Origin: Parus major
Taxonomy: Eukaryota; Chordata; Aves; Passeriformes; Paridae
Reading direction: 5' to 3'
DNA length: 64,000 nt
Assembly: GCF_001522545.3 (NCBI RefSeq)
Contig: NC_031771.1
Span: 31,758,733-31,822,732, forward strand
Shown: in pieces, positions 37,601-50,560 of the stretch
How positions within the stretch are numbered: position 1 is the stretch's first letter
How the letters are laid out: every line of letters starts with the position of its first letter
The notes under the pieces: generated by a model
Told to the model about the DNA's origin: nothing
The model's database searches: none
The model's input: the letters and a program-made list of their open reading frames with translations, nothing else
Program-made: the position numbers and the translations under genes

Positions 37601-39596
37601 CGCTCCAAAATATAAAAAACCTGCTCTCAACATTAGGATTAACAGAAAAAAGTTTTGTCTAACCAGACAAAATTTCCTTCCTGTTATGATGGAGCAAGTG
37701 TCAAGGTTTTCCTGCCATAATACATCACTAATCATAGTCTCAGGTTTTGAATCTCCACCAATGGTATGGGCAAATCCAAATTGTTGCCCACTTTGGTCCT
37801 GTGATGATGCAGTGTCTTATAGTTTCTCTTGTTTCGAAAGAAAGTTTACTGCATCTACTCATATTTACAGTCAGTAAACTCTTTGCTTTGTTGAGGAGGG
37901 GGAAGGAGGCGGGATGTTGGGAGAAGTGGGCAAAGAAGCAGGACAATAAATACAGAAAGATTTGACCAAGTGATTTGGACTGAACTCATTAGGGTAAGAA
38001 AATTCAGCTGAAGGCCTATGCTGGAGGAATAGAAAAACACAGTTAATAAGTAACAAGAGTTGATCCTTCACCTCCCTTCTCATGAGAAGTTTTAAGGACT
38101 TACATATAAAGAAAACCAAAGCAAATTCTTTGTTTTACATACACATTAATTAGCCCCCAGGAAACAGTAGATCTGAGATACAATGGAAGTGAAATACTTC
38201 AGTGATTCCCCCAAACACCTACCTTGACATGCGTAACATTTATGAAGAATGCAAAAGCTGTTTAAAGCAGGAAACTGAAGGTACATCCACAAGCACTAAC
38301 TGTTTTTATAGCCTCACCTATTTTAGCATACATTCAATATGTGACCGTGAATGTGTTTTCAAGGGTAGCCCTAATGAGGCACAAATCTACTGAGTACAGG
38401 AATACCAACTTAATGTAGCACATCCACTTACTGACAGAAAGCAGCAAGTCAAGGGACTGTGTAGTCATCCCTCCATAACTGCAAATAGCTATGATACTAA
38501 ACATAAGGACTTAATGCTGGCAAAACTTCAGCTGATGATTTGCCAGCAATGACTGTCGAACACACTCCGTAATAAATGGCAACTGTGAGAGTGCTAGTGA
38601 CAATCACTCACATCTCATAGACTGCTCACCTCCTTTATCTTCACCAGTATTATAGGAAATGTCAAAACCAATATTCTTTACAGCTTGTTACTATTTTGCA
38701 GCCTGAATACATAGAGTAATGCTTTGAGAATTTTCATGGAACTCCCAACATTGAATTTTCTCTATCAGATTGTCCTAAATAAATCTGGTTGTGTATCACA
38801 TCTTCTTGCGGAAATACTTTGCTGTCATTTCATCTCATTCATGTACTTAACTGAGCAGCTGGAGACTTCATCTTCTTGCAACATACAGAAGCCCTTCCTG
38901 TTGTATGTCCTTCTAATAAAGTAGTCAATCATAATAACACTCAATCAGCTGGTTTAATGAGGTAAGAATTAGGTAATTAAAGATGAAAAGATATTTTCAG
39001 ATGATTGCTTACACCATTTTTTAATTTATCTATCACAGTGGATAATTTCTTTCAATAATTATCAGGAGAGATTAGCATCCTCGGAAAAAAAATAGCTATT
39101 GTTCACACCAGACTGTCATATAAGTAATATTTGTTTATATAAAATGCATACCTACCTTATTTCAACAGCTGGGCTTTTTTAATCATCCCTCATAGAGGTT
39201 TTGATTCATAAGATCACAGTTTGCCATGAGATTTTACTAGAAGTCAAACATTTTCTGAGCTCCCCATAAGAGGTCTGGTACCCACTCCTGCCCAACAACA
39301 CACAGTTAATAGTGTTGTTTGCAAAAACCCAGGATTGCACAGGCAACCATCTCTAAACTCCAGAAGGTGATTTTGTTATTGATCCTATATATTAACTTTA
39401 TAGGAAATGCAGTTGAAGAAGGGAGGAAGAGCAATTCAGATCAGTCCAGAAGGTGTGTATTTTACCATCAAAAGTGATGAACAAAAATTCTGATTCAAAG
39501 CTACACAATACAGGCTGATACAGATGTAGGGGTAATACAAGAGCCTGGTTTGATTTCTTTTTTTCCCAGAACAGGAAAATTTATATATATATATAT

Positions 39597-39751
39597 NNNN
39601 NNNNNNNNNNNNNNNNNNNNNNNNNNNNNNNNNNNNNNNNNNNNNNNNNNNNNNNNNNNNNNNNNNNNNNNNNNNNNNNNNNNNNNNNNNNNNNNNNNNN
39701 NNNNNNNNNNNNNNNNNNNNNNNNNNNNNNNNNNNNNNNNNNNNNNNNNNN
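39597..39751. other. Assembly gap (155 N)
   Basis: Run of N directly after a (TA)n stretch (tatatatatatatat). The odd size suggests an estimated gap, not a fixed placeholder. The missing bases are probably a longer AT microsatellite. Translations across it are meaningless. Confidence 0.99.
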
Positions 39752-39947
39752 CTATCCTGAACATAGAGAATATACTGTATACTGCAAATTGCAGGGGTGG
39801 ATTATCCCCAGCCTGCTGTAGATAAGCTCTCCTTCCAGTAACAATTCAGCCTTTATCCGGTTTCTACACATCATGTTCTTTTTTTCTTGACAAAAGAAAC
39901 ACTCTCCATACAAGATTTTTTGATGGATGTAAAACTTGTATACCATT

Positions 39948-40048
39948 GTTTGTTTGTTTGTTTTTGTTGGTTTGGGGGTTTGTTTTTGTTGGTTTGGGGT
40001 TTTTTTGTGTTTGGTGTGTTTTGTTTGGTTTTTGTTTGTTTGTTTTCT
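39948..40048 (+). repeat. T/G-rich low-complexity tract
   Basis: About 100 bp almost entirely T and G, starting with (GTTT)n and containing two adjacent near-identical copies of a roughly 23-bp unit whose core is gtttttgttggtttgggg. It ends before ttagggaacttt. This is tandemly expanded simple sequence. Confidence 0.85.
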
Positions 40049-40933
40049 TAGGGAACTTTACATTTGCCAGAAATGTCAGTTACTAAGAGCACTGAAAAAA
40101 ATAATGAATAAAATTCAGGAATCAAGTAGATTTGTCCATGTTTAACATTTTTTAAAAGAAAAAGGTTCAGAGGTTCAGGGAGTATTCAAGCTAACATTTA
40201 CCTCCTAATTTTCACAGTGTAGCTGCTAAACCAGAAAAGAAGGATACATGAAGACCATGCATTTATCAGAGATCCTGCTATTTTCCCAAAACCAGGTATC
40301 TGGCTTCTGCTCCAGGCTGGCTTTCTGTAGCACAACGATCATTAGCCATGATTTTTTAAGCTGAACCTGCAACTTCAACTGATCTTTTCTCTATTTTCCT
40401 TCTATATGGATAATGCTTTTTTGGTTTTCTCTCCCTAGTAGATAAAAGAAGAAAGAATGTGTCTCTCTTTCCATCTAACATGAAAAAGAGGAACATTTAT
40501 TGTCTCTAGCCATAGTCTTTTCCTTTATACTGCTCACAGACTGGAGATTTTCATACAAAATTGCCTGAATTTGGACTCCAGCGACTGTCATTGCGTAATA
40601 CCACACTGCATCACTCAGATTATAATTATCTTATACAAGTGGGTAACATCTCTGCAGAGTGTGCAGTGTTTACATAGCACAGTTTATTTCTGTTCACTGA
40701 ATCATTGTTGAATGTGAGGACGCATTTCATAAACAATTATTCTGCTCTAATAGTAACAAGTAACACATTTGCTTTACAGACACCTCAGCGAAGCACTCCT
40801 GTCAACATGAATTGTCTGTCATGTGCTTTAAAATGTTTTGAAAAAAAATATGGCATGCCATCTGGCTCCCAAGCACTCATTAAATCCATTGGAATATGAG
40901 TGTTTAAGGAAGCTAACGTCACATGATGCCCAC

Positions 40934-41067
40934 AAGAAGAAAGAAAAGAAAAGAAAAAAGAAAAAAAAAGAAAGAAAAGAAAAAAGAAAAGAAAAGAAAA
41001 AAGAAGAGAAAAGAGAAAAGAGAAAAGAGAAAAGAGAAGAGAAAAGAAAAGAAAAGGAGAAAAAGGA
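40934..41067 (+). repeat. Homopurine (GAAAA-type) tract, 134 bp
   Basis: An uninterrupted run of A and G from 40934 to 41067 built from AAAAG and AAAGAG variants. It is a degenerate GAAAA/GAGAAAA microsatellite with mirror symmetry in places. Lysine/Glu/Arg-rich open frames in this region are translations of the repeat, not genes. Confidence 0.95.
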
Positions 41068-42567
41068 TATTTAGAGATGATACAAAAAAGAAAAAAAGGA
41101 TGTGCTTACAATTTAATTTCCTACAGCTAAGATTATGCCAGCCATTTCAGAGAATAGAGAGAGATGACAGCTTCTGTTCCCAGGAGTTTTTGGTCCAAAA
41201 TTACTTTCCATGTGACATGAAGAAGGAGAAAAAAATCCAGCAGGGGAATGGAATGTTAACACCATAGAATATTTAGGTTCCTCAGGGGAAGGGTGCCCCC
41301 ATGAACTGAGAATCAGAGGGCATGGTACAAGTTTCTTTTAAGACTTGCCAAATCACTTCGTTTTTCCCCTCCAAATGTCAGGTCACCCATCTTTAATTTA
41401 GGCTGATGACTGTGAGCTTCCCATATTGGCACAGCCCTAGGCAAACTCTCCTACTACATACTTACTGTCATCTTCTGGGGAAGCACTTTTAGGCCCTAAA
41501 GTAGAAAGAGGACTGCACCTGCAAAAAGTGAATTGCTGGATAGATACAGGATTTAAATCCCATCTGGAAAGGCATTCTCTTTTATTAGAGGAGGTGTTAA
41601 TAATTTTGTTCTTGGGAAACTTAAAAGGATGTAGATTAGGAAAGGTTGGGGTAGTTTCCAAAAAGATATAAGTGTTTAAGATTTTCAAAAATCCCAAAAC
41701 AACCCAGGTTTGATACCAACTGTGTATTTCATATAATTTTTCAAATAAATTAATTGAAGTTTACTAAAAACAGCCAGGCTGTTATTTGCTGGAATATGCA
41801 AGCACTTTGCAAAAACAGAAGCTGTTTTTTTGTGGTACTGTGCATTTATGTTCAAAAGCTGTTAAATATATGTAAATAAACAATCTGATAAATGTTAAGC
41901 AATTCTACTTATGACATGTTGGTCCACTGCCTGATGACATTGATGCAAGAGAAAAGAACAAGCTGCAGTCCTGCAGAAAAGAGCCCAGGGAGTAAAGGGA
42001 AGGAGCACAAGAGATAACCAAAAGGGGATAAGAAGAAAAAAACAAGAAAGGCCTCATCCAGAAGACAGCAGGACACCATCTACTGAATGACATGTCGACT
42101 AATGGTAGGTCAATTTCCTCCATTGTAAGAACTGGGTAATGTACTTACTGACCTTATCCAGCCTCTCTGCATTTTCTCAACTCAATGCATAGCTATTTTT
42201 AGCAGCAGTACTCTGCAAAATGTTTTATAACTCATTTTGGCTGTAAAGCTGCATCCAGTTGCAACATCCTTCATAGCTTTAACTGTTTCTTTGAATTCAC
42301 AGAACTAATCTTGGAGCTGTGGGATTTTGTCGGCCATGGATTCCTGAATTAGGGGAATCGGCTAAGCCTCTGATGGAGGGAACCAAGAATGAAGAGATAG
42401 AGCCTATTGAATCCCAGGGAAGGATCAAGCTTTTAAAGCAATAGAAGCTAATATTTTCAGGATATTTTTTATTTGCACCCTACAGACATACATTTTGTGA
42501 AACTATGAGGAAATTTGAGTCTTGTTTTCTTTTTTTTCTGAGATATAACCAAAGTAATTTTAAAGAT

Positions 42568-42680
42568 CCAGGCCTGACTGGATGGGGCTTTGAGCCAACC
42601 TGGTCTCGTGGAAGATATCCATGCCTGTAGCAGGAAGTTGGATCTAAGGTCCTTTCCAAACCATTCTATGATCCTGTGAC
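42568..42680 (+). mobile_element. CR1 LINE 3'-end fragment, plus orientation
   Basis: Contains ggatggggctttgag, then caacctggtctcgtggaaga, then ggtcctttccaaaccattct and the terminal octamer-like attctatgatcctgtga. This is the order of the avian CR1 3' end. It is 5'-truncated to about 113 bp and diverged, so it is an inactive old insertion. Confidence 0.88.
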
Positions 42681-45600
42681 TCACAAACTTACCTAGCTGA
42701 AGATGCTTCTTCTTGTTGTTCAAAATAATTGATTACTTCATATAGTTTGTGCTGCCAGGTAGATTACAAATGTCCAGCCATATGTTCTCCTGTTACCCAA
42801 ATAAAGTCCCCTGAAACCTGAACAAGACATTCTACAGCTAATCTGTACATCAGCAGAGGGCCTGCATGAACAGAAGTGCCTGCATGGTTGAGAAGGTTTC
42901 TAAATGAGGACAAAAGATGCTAATTAATGAAGCTGGAAATCTTTGTGTTTTTAGCTCAGTTTTCTCTGAAAGCTCTCTGAGAATGACAGACTCCTTTACC
43001 ATTAGCAGTGTTTTCATAGCTCTCATTGTAACAGGTAGGAAAGACAGCAACAGCCAAACCACCTCATCCCAGTCTCACCTCTGAAATGTTTGCAGAGATT
43101 TTGCCAAACTAATTGATGCTCTTTCTGTATACTGCATGAAACTACATGTTTATATCCCAAATATAAAAGAAAGATCTCTCATGGAAGCTTCCAGACCCCT
43201 ACTTTATTTCCTACTTCCTATTCCCCCCACCCACAAGCTTGTGAACATAAAATAATCCTGAATCTCATTCCAAGATTTTTTATGTCCCCATCTTTTACAC
43301 TCACTGGATGGCAATCTGTCCTCCACCAAAGTGCAGACAGCACCACTGGTCTGTCTCAAGAACCAGCCAGTTATTGATGTTTTCAGGCTGGCCATCTCAA
43401 TAACACTCCAGCACTTGCTAAACACTGTTCTTCACAAAGCCAGATGAGATTAAAAGGGTAAGTACTGCAATTCCCATTTAGTCTGATCAGGTAAAAATTG
43501 CTTCTCTTTTTTTTTGTTTGGGTTTTTTAATTTATTTTTTTTAATTTTTTTTAGTACAATGGAAAAGTATCTCCAATTAGAATATAGAGAACACACCCAA
43601 GCTCTCCAAAGCACTGTACTTTTCTATCCTATGTGTTACAGTATCCAAGAAATCAATTTCAGGCTTGAAATGTCAATTTCATTTATTTTTGCTGAATCAG
43701 AAAAACATAAATAACTTCTCTTTGTAAGTAACATTGTTTTTTTTCTTTTCTTAGAACCACACCATTATATTTCCAAGATGGTCCAGAGACAAAAACCCAC
43801 TAGGATTCAGTAAAATGCCTCATCAGACATTTAAGGTCACGTTTAAATCTACTCTTGTTACGCAAAGCTTTTGTTCTTTTTTGTTTGTTTTGTTTGTTTT
43901 TGGATTTTTTTTGTTTAGTAACACTCCAATGCACTTAATCCTTTATGAAATGAAGGCCTAGGAGGATAAGTGGTGCATGTGAAAAAGACAGAAAAGGAGG
44001 TGGTTGGGCATAACATCAGGGTACATTATAATTAGCCACTAGACATGCTAGTTTTAACTATAAAAAAGTAATTTAAAGTTATAAGCAAGACATTACATTC
44101 ATGCCTTAGGGACCTCATTTATATTTGGAATTACTATTTCAGCATCTAATATCTCTTCCAAAAGCATTCTATTGTGTTACCAAATATAGCTGAAACACAA
44201 CATAGGCCAGCTATATAAGCTTTTGTAAAGTTGTCCATAGTGCCTTTAGTTACAAAAACATGGGCTTTCTATTTGTGTCTTTTGCAATGCCAGACAGAAA
44301 TAAGTTTTTAATAACAAACATTAACCAGATGTTGACCAGAATCTAATATGTGCCCTTGAAAAAAACCTATTTCCTTAAAAATATTGCTTTTGACAAGATT
44401 GCAATAAAGAAAACATGCAGACAGGTACATGACATATCTTCAGGCACACACAAATAACTCAGAGTTCCAGCCTCTGATGGCAGTATCTGATGATAAAGAG
44501 GCTCAAAATTACAGGTTTTTCCCCAAACTAGATCTTGCATTTGACAAAAGCTACTTCTTGTACTTAGATTTAGCTGTTACTCGATAGAAACAGGGCTGTG
44601 GGCTAATTAAATCTTAGCTGCACAAGTACACTATTACTGTCAGCTATAAGACTGTGATACTTTGTACTCAAAACCAAACCTGTTACACTGGCAAAAAGTA
44701 CGAAGAGAACAGATGGAACAATTCCCACATCATCTCCTTCATCAGTACCACATAACACAGAGTCCATACAACAAAGGTTTGCCAGCATAAACACACCCCA
44801 GCACTGAGACACATCCTCCTGATTGACCATTTCTCATCAGCATGACCTCTGAAGAGACATGACAGCTCCTCACAGCAGTTTGTGCCATCAGCCCCAGCTG
44901 TGCCAGCACTTGGGGGCTCTGGTAACACAGTTGTCAGCAAAGCCTCCCTAGACATGAAACCAGCTTAGTTCTGTTGTGGTCCTCATCTTCTAACATCCAA
45001 ACACTTGGTCACATCTGCTTACAACAAACCTCCCTGAACTACTGTGGGAGAGGAGTTAGCATCATTTACAATGGAATAGCGTATTGTAAAATAAAAACTC
45101 CAAAATAGCTGTGGTCGGACCAGACAATGTTTCACTGATCTCTGTAATTACTGGGCTGTTTCTCCTCCCACCCACTCCCCACTGGCACATTCACTGCTGA
45201 CATGTCAGCCTTTACAAAGAGAACTGTGTATCTTTCCCAGTCTCAGAAACTGATGCTCAAGCCTGCTGATCCTGTGCTGAGAACAGTGCATGGTGTTGAG
45301 AAATATCATCTACAGAATTTTATATTTTAGTAGTTAACTTTTCTTTGATCATCTCAGTTTTCACTAACACTGGCAAATCAGATAAACAAAATTACAAGAG
45401 CACTGTTGTGTTTTGCCACTGTGGCCAAATTTTATCTGCATTTGACACTAAGTTATGTGGATTTCCTTAACAAGGAGTATTCTGGGTAAGGTAAAGAACA
45501 AATGAGAAATACATCTGCCATTTTCTTAAGAACAGCTATGGCAGACCTCCAAACAGTGATATGGATATCCAAACAGTGGCATGTACAACTGGACTTCAAA

Positions 45601-46804
45601 TTTGGTCCTGAACCAGTCTCTGGTTCTTTAGGCAGAATTCCAAGGCCATCTTATTCTTGCTCTCTTTTTCCTGTTTATTGCAAAATAAAATAAAAATGTT
45701 ATTTATTCTCAACAGACACTCTCTAGCTTTCTGAGAATTTTATGTCTGTGGCAGATACAACCCATTCAGTATTAAGAAATACACATTTGGTGCAAGTATT
45801 CAATCACTGAATGCCTAGGCAGGATGATTTTTTTAATTTTTAAAATGCTTATCTCTTAGCATGTGCTCTTATCTTTCATGAAAATGCTGATCTTTACATA
45901 GCCCAGTAGTACATCATTTTAAAAAACTATTAAACTTTATCCTTGTAAAAAAGCTATATTGTGTATCACAGATTTTAAATTACTGAATGCAAAGAATTTC
46001 AGTGACTGCAGGGGCATATAGTTACTTGTGTACTATAAACTTAGAAGCTGGATAGCAGTGTACAGTAATGCTTTGATAAGCAAGAAAATAAGGAGATTTT
46101 CCTGATCTGTGTGTATTCAAAAGACACCCTAAGATTGCCTATCAGAGGAGTGGAGAGAAATTCTTTGAACTGTAAACTTTTTAGAGCTAACATTCTTCAG
46201 CTTATTCAGAAGTTCAACCAGCTGAAATAAGAAATTTGACCTAGGGCACGTCCCTTGTTGTGGAGAACAAAGTCGATGACCACTTTAAAGTTATCCTGCT
46301 GCTGACTCATCTCCTCTCCCAAGCATTTGCAGATACACCATGAGAAAATACAGCAGCAACTAACCACAAAAGATTTTGGGACTAGCAGCTGTTAGCCAAC
46401 CAAAGCTTACTATGTAATTGTGGATCTGGAAATTTATACGTTTGGTTGAAAACTGAGCAAGCCTTCTATGCTTTACAGTGCTGCTAAAAGGCGTCATCTT
46501 TGATCTAGTGCCTCAGCTGTACCAGTGGGACAAATGTTTTTGAGAGAAGCATAACACAGCCAGAATAGCTCTGTATTTTCCAAGTATGAAAATCATCCAG
46601 CTCAGTTTCTTTCAAACATATTCATTCCTTTAGGGCAGATATTTTCCTTCACTATTTAACAGTAGGGGGCATATTCAGTGTATGCCAGCAAAGTTTAATG
46701 AAATCAATGAAGTAGCACTGATTTGGAGTAATTGAGAATCCAACCATGTGTTCTAATGCCAAAGAATCTGGATATTTCTAAGGGCTTATGTTGCTTTCCT
46801 TTCT

Positions 46805-46840
46805 GGGAAGGGGGGGAAAGGGAAGGGGGAGCTTTAGGGG
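46805..46840 (+). other. G-quadruplex motif, intergenic
   Basis: Five G-runs of 3, 7, 3, 5 and 4 separated by loops of 2, 3, 2 and 7 bases on the plus strand, satisfying the usual G3+N1-7 pattern. Confidence 0.7.
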
Positions 46841-48387
46841 AGTCAGGAATTAAAGTCCATTTGCTTTGTGAAATGGGGTTCTATCTAAGGTAGCAGAGAC
46901 AAGAAAACACCTGCACAGATATTTTAAAACCCTGACATTTTTCCTTCTGCCTTTGTAGTGTATTTGAAGTGCATTTGTATTTTTGTATTTTGTCTTGATG
47001 TGCCAGCCAAATTTCCACTCTCTGCACTGCTGTACAGGCTGTTCTCACTACTCTGAAATGAGAATGTAGTTAGTGTTTGGACATCCTGTGAACTGGTTTT
47101 GATCTGAATGACTACTAGATGCAAACATCAGAAGGCTTCTGGGCCATGTAACCTGAACCATGTGGGCACTAGAGTTGGGTGCACAGTGCAGCCAAGCACT
47201 ATTCATTTACATGTGCTAAGGGGAATTTTAAAGAGCTTGTTAGAACTGTGAATAATTGAAATCTGGGGCTAATGTCACTGTGTCTAAATTTTCTTTACTC
47301 CACTGAGTAGGAACAGTAGAGCAGTTAAGAACTGATTTTGCCACTTTTTAGCAAAATAGTACAGCTGAGAGAAAAGAGTATAGTTGAAACAACATAGATA
47401 ATAGTTTCTGAGATCCGCTAACATTATGTAGAGTGCAACCACTCTGATTTGATAGGCATACATGAAATACTCATTATGTAACATTTTGAATGGCTTTTGC
47501 ACATTGCAGATTGGGTATTAGCAAATTCATTTTGTTTTGCTCCTTTCACCAGGATGATTCTGAACAAAGTGCTCTCTTCAGCTGCTAAAATAGATCAGCT
47601 AAGTCTCTCTCCCAAAGAAGGTGGGCTTGAGGAGACTCCTCCTAGAAGGGTTTAGATGTTGATGATCCTACTTGGAGGCAGATCTAATCCATCAGAATAC
47701 ATTTCAAACTCACAAAAACCAGTCAGCCTTCACTTTGAAAGCAAGTTTTACACCATGTACCTCAGAAGCACAGGAATCGTCAATTGGCAAAGGAGGAAAC
47801 AGATGCAAAAAGGTGACACCTCAAGTTTTCAAGAGCAGGTGCTTACCTCAAGGTTGCCAACAAGTTTGTCTCCCAGAAAGTAAGAGCTGTTTGGATGACA
47901 CTGTGGAAGAAGAATGCATTGCATTTCCCAAGAGATTCAGTCCTACAATGTTTGTGTTACTGCATAAAATACATAGAAAGTGGACACTACTCCTGTTTAT
48001 TAATGCAAACCAGCAACTAAATTCAGAAATACAGACGCTTAGTTTTGGATTTCAAATGTATTTGACAGAACAGCAGTTGTTCTAGACATGAGGACCAAAC
48101 AAATACAAGCTTAAGAGACTGGATAAAGACAGAAGGCTGCATCTTCATCCTTAGACATCCAAGTTCTTCTCAGGTCTTTTCACAGAGCTTGACTCTAATA
48201 ACTAAGGTAAGATCACCATGTTAGTTAAGATTCAGGTCCCATATACAGATCTTCCAAATCCTTTTTCTAATTTTCTCCCACATCTAATGTCCATGTTCTC
48301 ATCATTCATCATGAGCATTCTCAGCTCTTTTGTTCCCGTATACAAATACTGCAAGTATGCAAATAAAAAAGCATTACCATTAGTAGT

Positions 48388-48402
48388 GTTGTTGTTGTTG
48401 TT
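48388..48402 (+). repeat. (GTT)5 microsatellite
   Basis: Five perfect GTT units inside the intergenic stretch, giving poly-Asn on the other strand in a spurious open frame. Confidence 0.85.
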
Positions 48403-49803
48403 ATTCAAAAGAGTTATGACACTGGTTTTGTTCAAATCAAACTTCAAATCTGCTTAAGATTTACCATTATTAACCAAGTGCAGGGAATGAGCACCTGAGC
48501 ATGATTTGAGAAGTATACGTATTGCAGAAGCATAGTAGGAATCCAAAAAAATTTGGTGTATCCTACAGAAAGCAGTGATGCCACAATTGTGTACACATAT
48601 GAAAGACTACACTGTAGGAGCTTTAGTAATGGCAGACACAAATCTTTTTAACTAGACAAGTGGATTCTTGTGTTTCATTGAGGTCAATGTGCACCTTTAA
48701 ACATATTTGCTTAAAGCTACTTGGAAAGAACAAGCCAGATATAATATTTTGTCAGCTCTCTAAAAAAAGCCAAAATGGTCAGAAGCCATATTTTTAAGCC
48801 TATGCAAAACTATCATAATTGTCATTACTGCTATATGGCAGAGGTAATGAAGTGAGGGTGACCAGGATTTCATGTACCTTTGGCAAGCCAAATGTTAACA
48901 ACATTATTAGAATTACTCAATAATTACAGTGCAAAACAAGCAAACAAACAAAAAAGACAACCCAAAGAAATAATCTTACTTTGGCTACACAGCCATGTTT
49001 GTGTGTACTTTTCTTCTACGGATGCACTGATGTCAGACCACAGTTCTGAAAAAAAAAATAAAAATAAATCTTTCTTTTCTATACACTCCATTTCTACAAA
49101 TTGTATTGCCTTCCCCCCTCCCCTCACCCCGTTAATTAAGGAAGGTTAGACAAGATGCTCCTTCTTTCAGAGAGCACCCACTGCTGCACCATTCACTGCT
49201 AGTACAATTTAGGTTCTCCTTGTCAGTCTTAACTAACACTGAGCTTATTCACAGTAGCAGCAACATTTACCAAGTCTCAAACATTTGCAAACACTTTTAG
49301 GTTTAATTTCCATTTTCCCAGAGGCCACGTGTATATAGCAGACATGTAACCACACGCAAATCAAAGTCTCCTTGTTAGCCAGTTGCTGCCTGACTGCTGT
49401 GCACAGAAAACTTCTTCAGGCAAACGAGTCTCTTGCCAACCAACACTTCTGCCCACAGTGGAAGTTCAGACAGATGCTTCAACCTCTCCCAATATATCCA
49501 CAGCAGGTCCATTACCCCAGACACTTCTTCCTCTAGGGAAAGCAGTTTGTAACTATTGTGCACCTGATATTCTGTTGTTGAGACTGTTGTTCCATCATGA
49601 ACAAACTGAGATGGAGTTAGCTACTCTTTTCTGAAGTTACTCACTGAAATAAGGAGTTGGGAAAAGATCAGCCAGGTTCTCAGTTCTCTCTAGTTTTTGC
49701 ATTATAGTCATCATTCCAAGCTTCTTATATTATGCAATCCAAACACTTTTTCTCTGTGAGCAGAAATACCCTCCTAGGAATTTGGAAATTAAGTTCTGGG
49801 AAT

Positions 49804-49809
49804 TTTATT
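49804..49809 (-). terminator. Candidate SH3RF1 poly(A) signal
   Basis: Minus-strand AATAAA in the context ttgccaataaaattccc, about 2.5 kb after the stop. Chosen as the most distal plausible signal before sequence that looks intergenic; more proximal signals could be used instead. Confidence 0.4.
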
Positions 49810-50542
49810 GGCAAATTCTTTACAAGTAATTTATATTTAATGTTTGCATACACTATTTGCTGTAACTGTTTGCTAAGAAAATATTTATTAGGATCAGAAG
49901 TTTAACATAATAAATCAAACACTTAACATTCACTGGACTTCAAACATAGATATAAAATACCTTACAAAATTTTTTTTTATGGAATTACACAAAGCAAATG
50001 CACAGGGTTTATCTGTTTCTACACTGAATTAATCCCAAGCCAAAACCAAAAATAACCCCAAAAGATCACAAAAAAAGGCATGATAAACTGCATTTTTGTC
50101 ATTGTTGCACTGCTATGTAATAAGCCCTTTTTACAAACGTTTACTCAATGTTAAAAAAATCAATTAAAAATGTATTCCATCTAACAGAACTATTGGATTA
50201 ACAGCTGATTTTTAACTGACTTTACATCATTAAATTCTATTAATAGAGGTACTTTAGTCACTTAGTTTAAAATATGGAGAGTAGAGATAGAAAAAAATTA
50301 ACCTTTAGTAGTCTTTAATATAAAATGCACTAAATTTTCCAAAATAAGATTACGACACACTAGTGCCAATTTATGCTGACGAAAGCTGATATCAGCTTCT
50401 TTCTAACTAAAATTAATTTCACAAAACCTTTATATATTACATGAATATTCAAGTAAACTATTTAAAAGATTTTAAAATGCAAAAACTGAATGATACAGTG
50501 TTTAAGAGAGATGGTTAATTTGGGAATGTTGTCATGTCCAAC

Positions 50543-50560
50543 TATATATATATATATATT
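50543..50560. repeat. (TA)9 microsatellite
   Basis: Nine perfect TA units in the probable SH3RF1 3' UTR, followed by ttttattttt. Confidence 0.85.

Larger units (their letters stand above)
33071..49784. other. Intergenic region between CBR4 promoter and SH3RF1 3' end
   Basis: About 16.7 kb with no supported gene. Open frames up to about 140 codons lack recognisable motifs and splice context. Identified contents are a hairpin at 34582-34612, an assembly gap at 39597-39751, T/G-rich and homopurine tracts near 40-41 kb, a CR1 fragment at 42568-42680, a G-quadruplex motif at 46805-46840 and a GTT microsatellite at 48388-48402. Distal regulatory elements cannot be recognised from sequence alone. 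Confidence 0.6.

Noticed and set aside
39501..39825. Open frames on both strands across the N gap
   Set aside because: Most of their length is unknown bases; no coding claim is possible.
40838..41267. Lys/Glu/Arg-rich open frames of 78-114 codons
   Set aside because: They are translations of the homopurine repeat at 40934-41067.
47672..48085. Plus-strand open frame of 137 codons with several cysteines
   Set aside because: Intergenic, unlike any family I know, no flanking splice sites or poly(A) evidence, and an overlapping frame is equally open.
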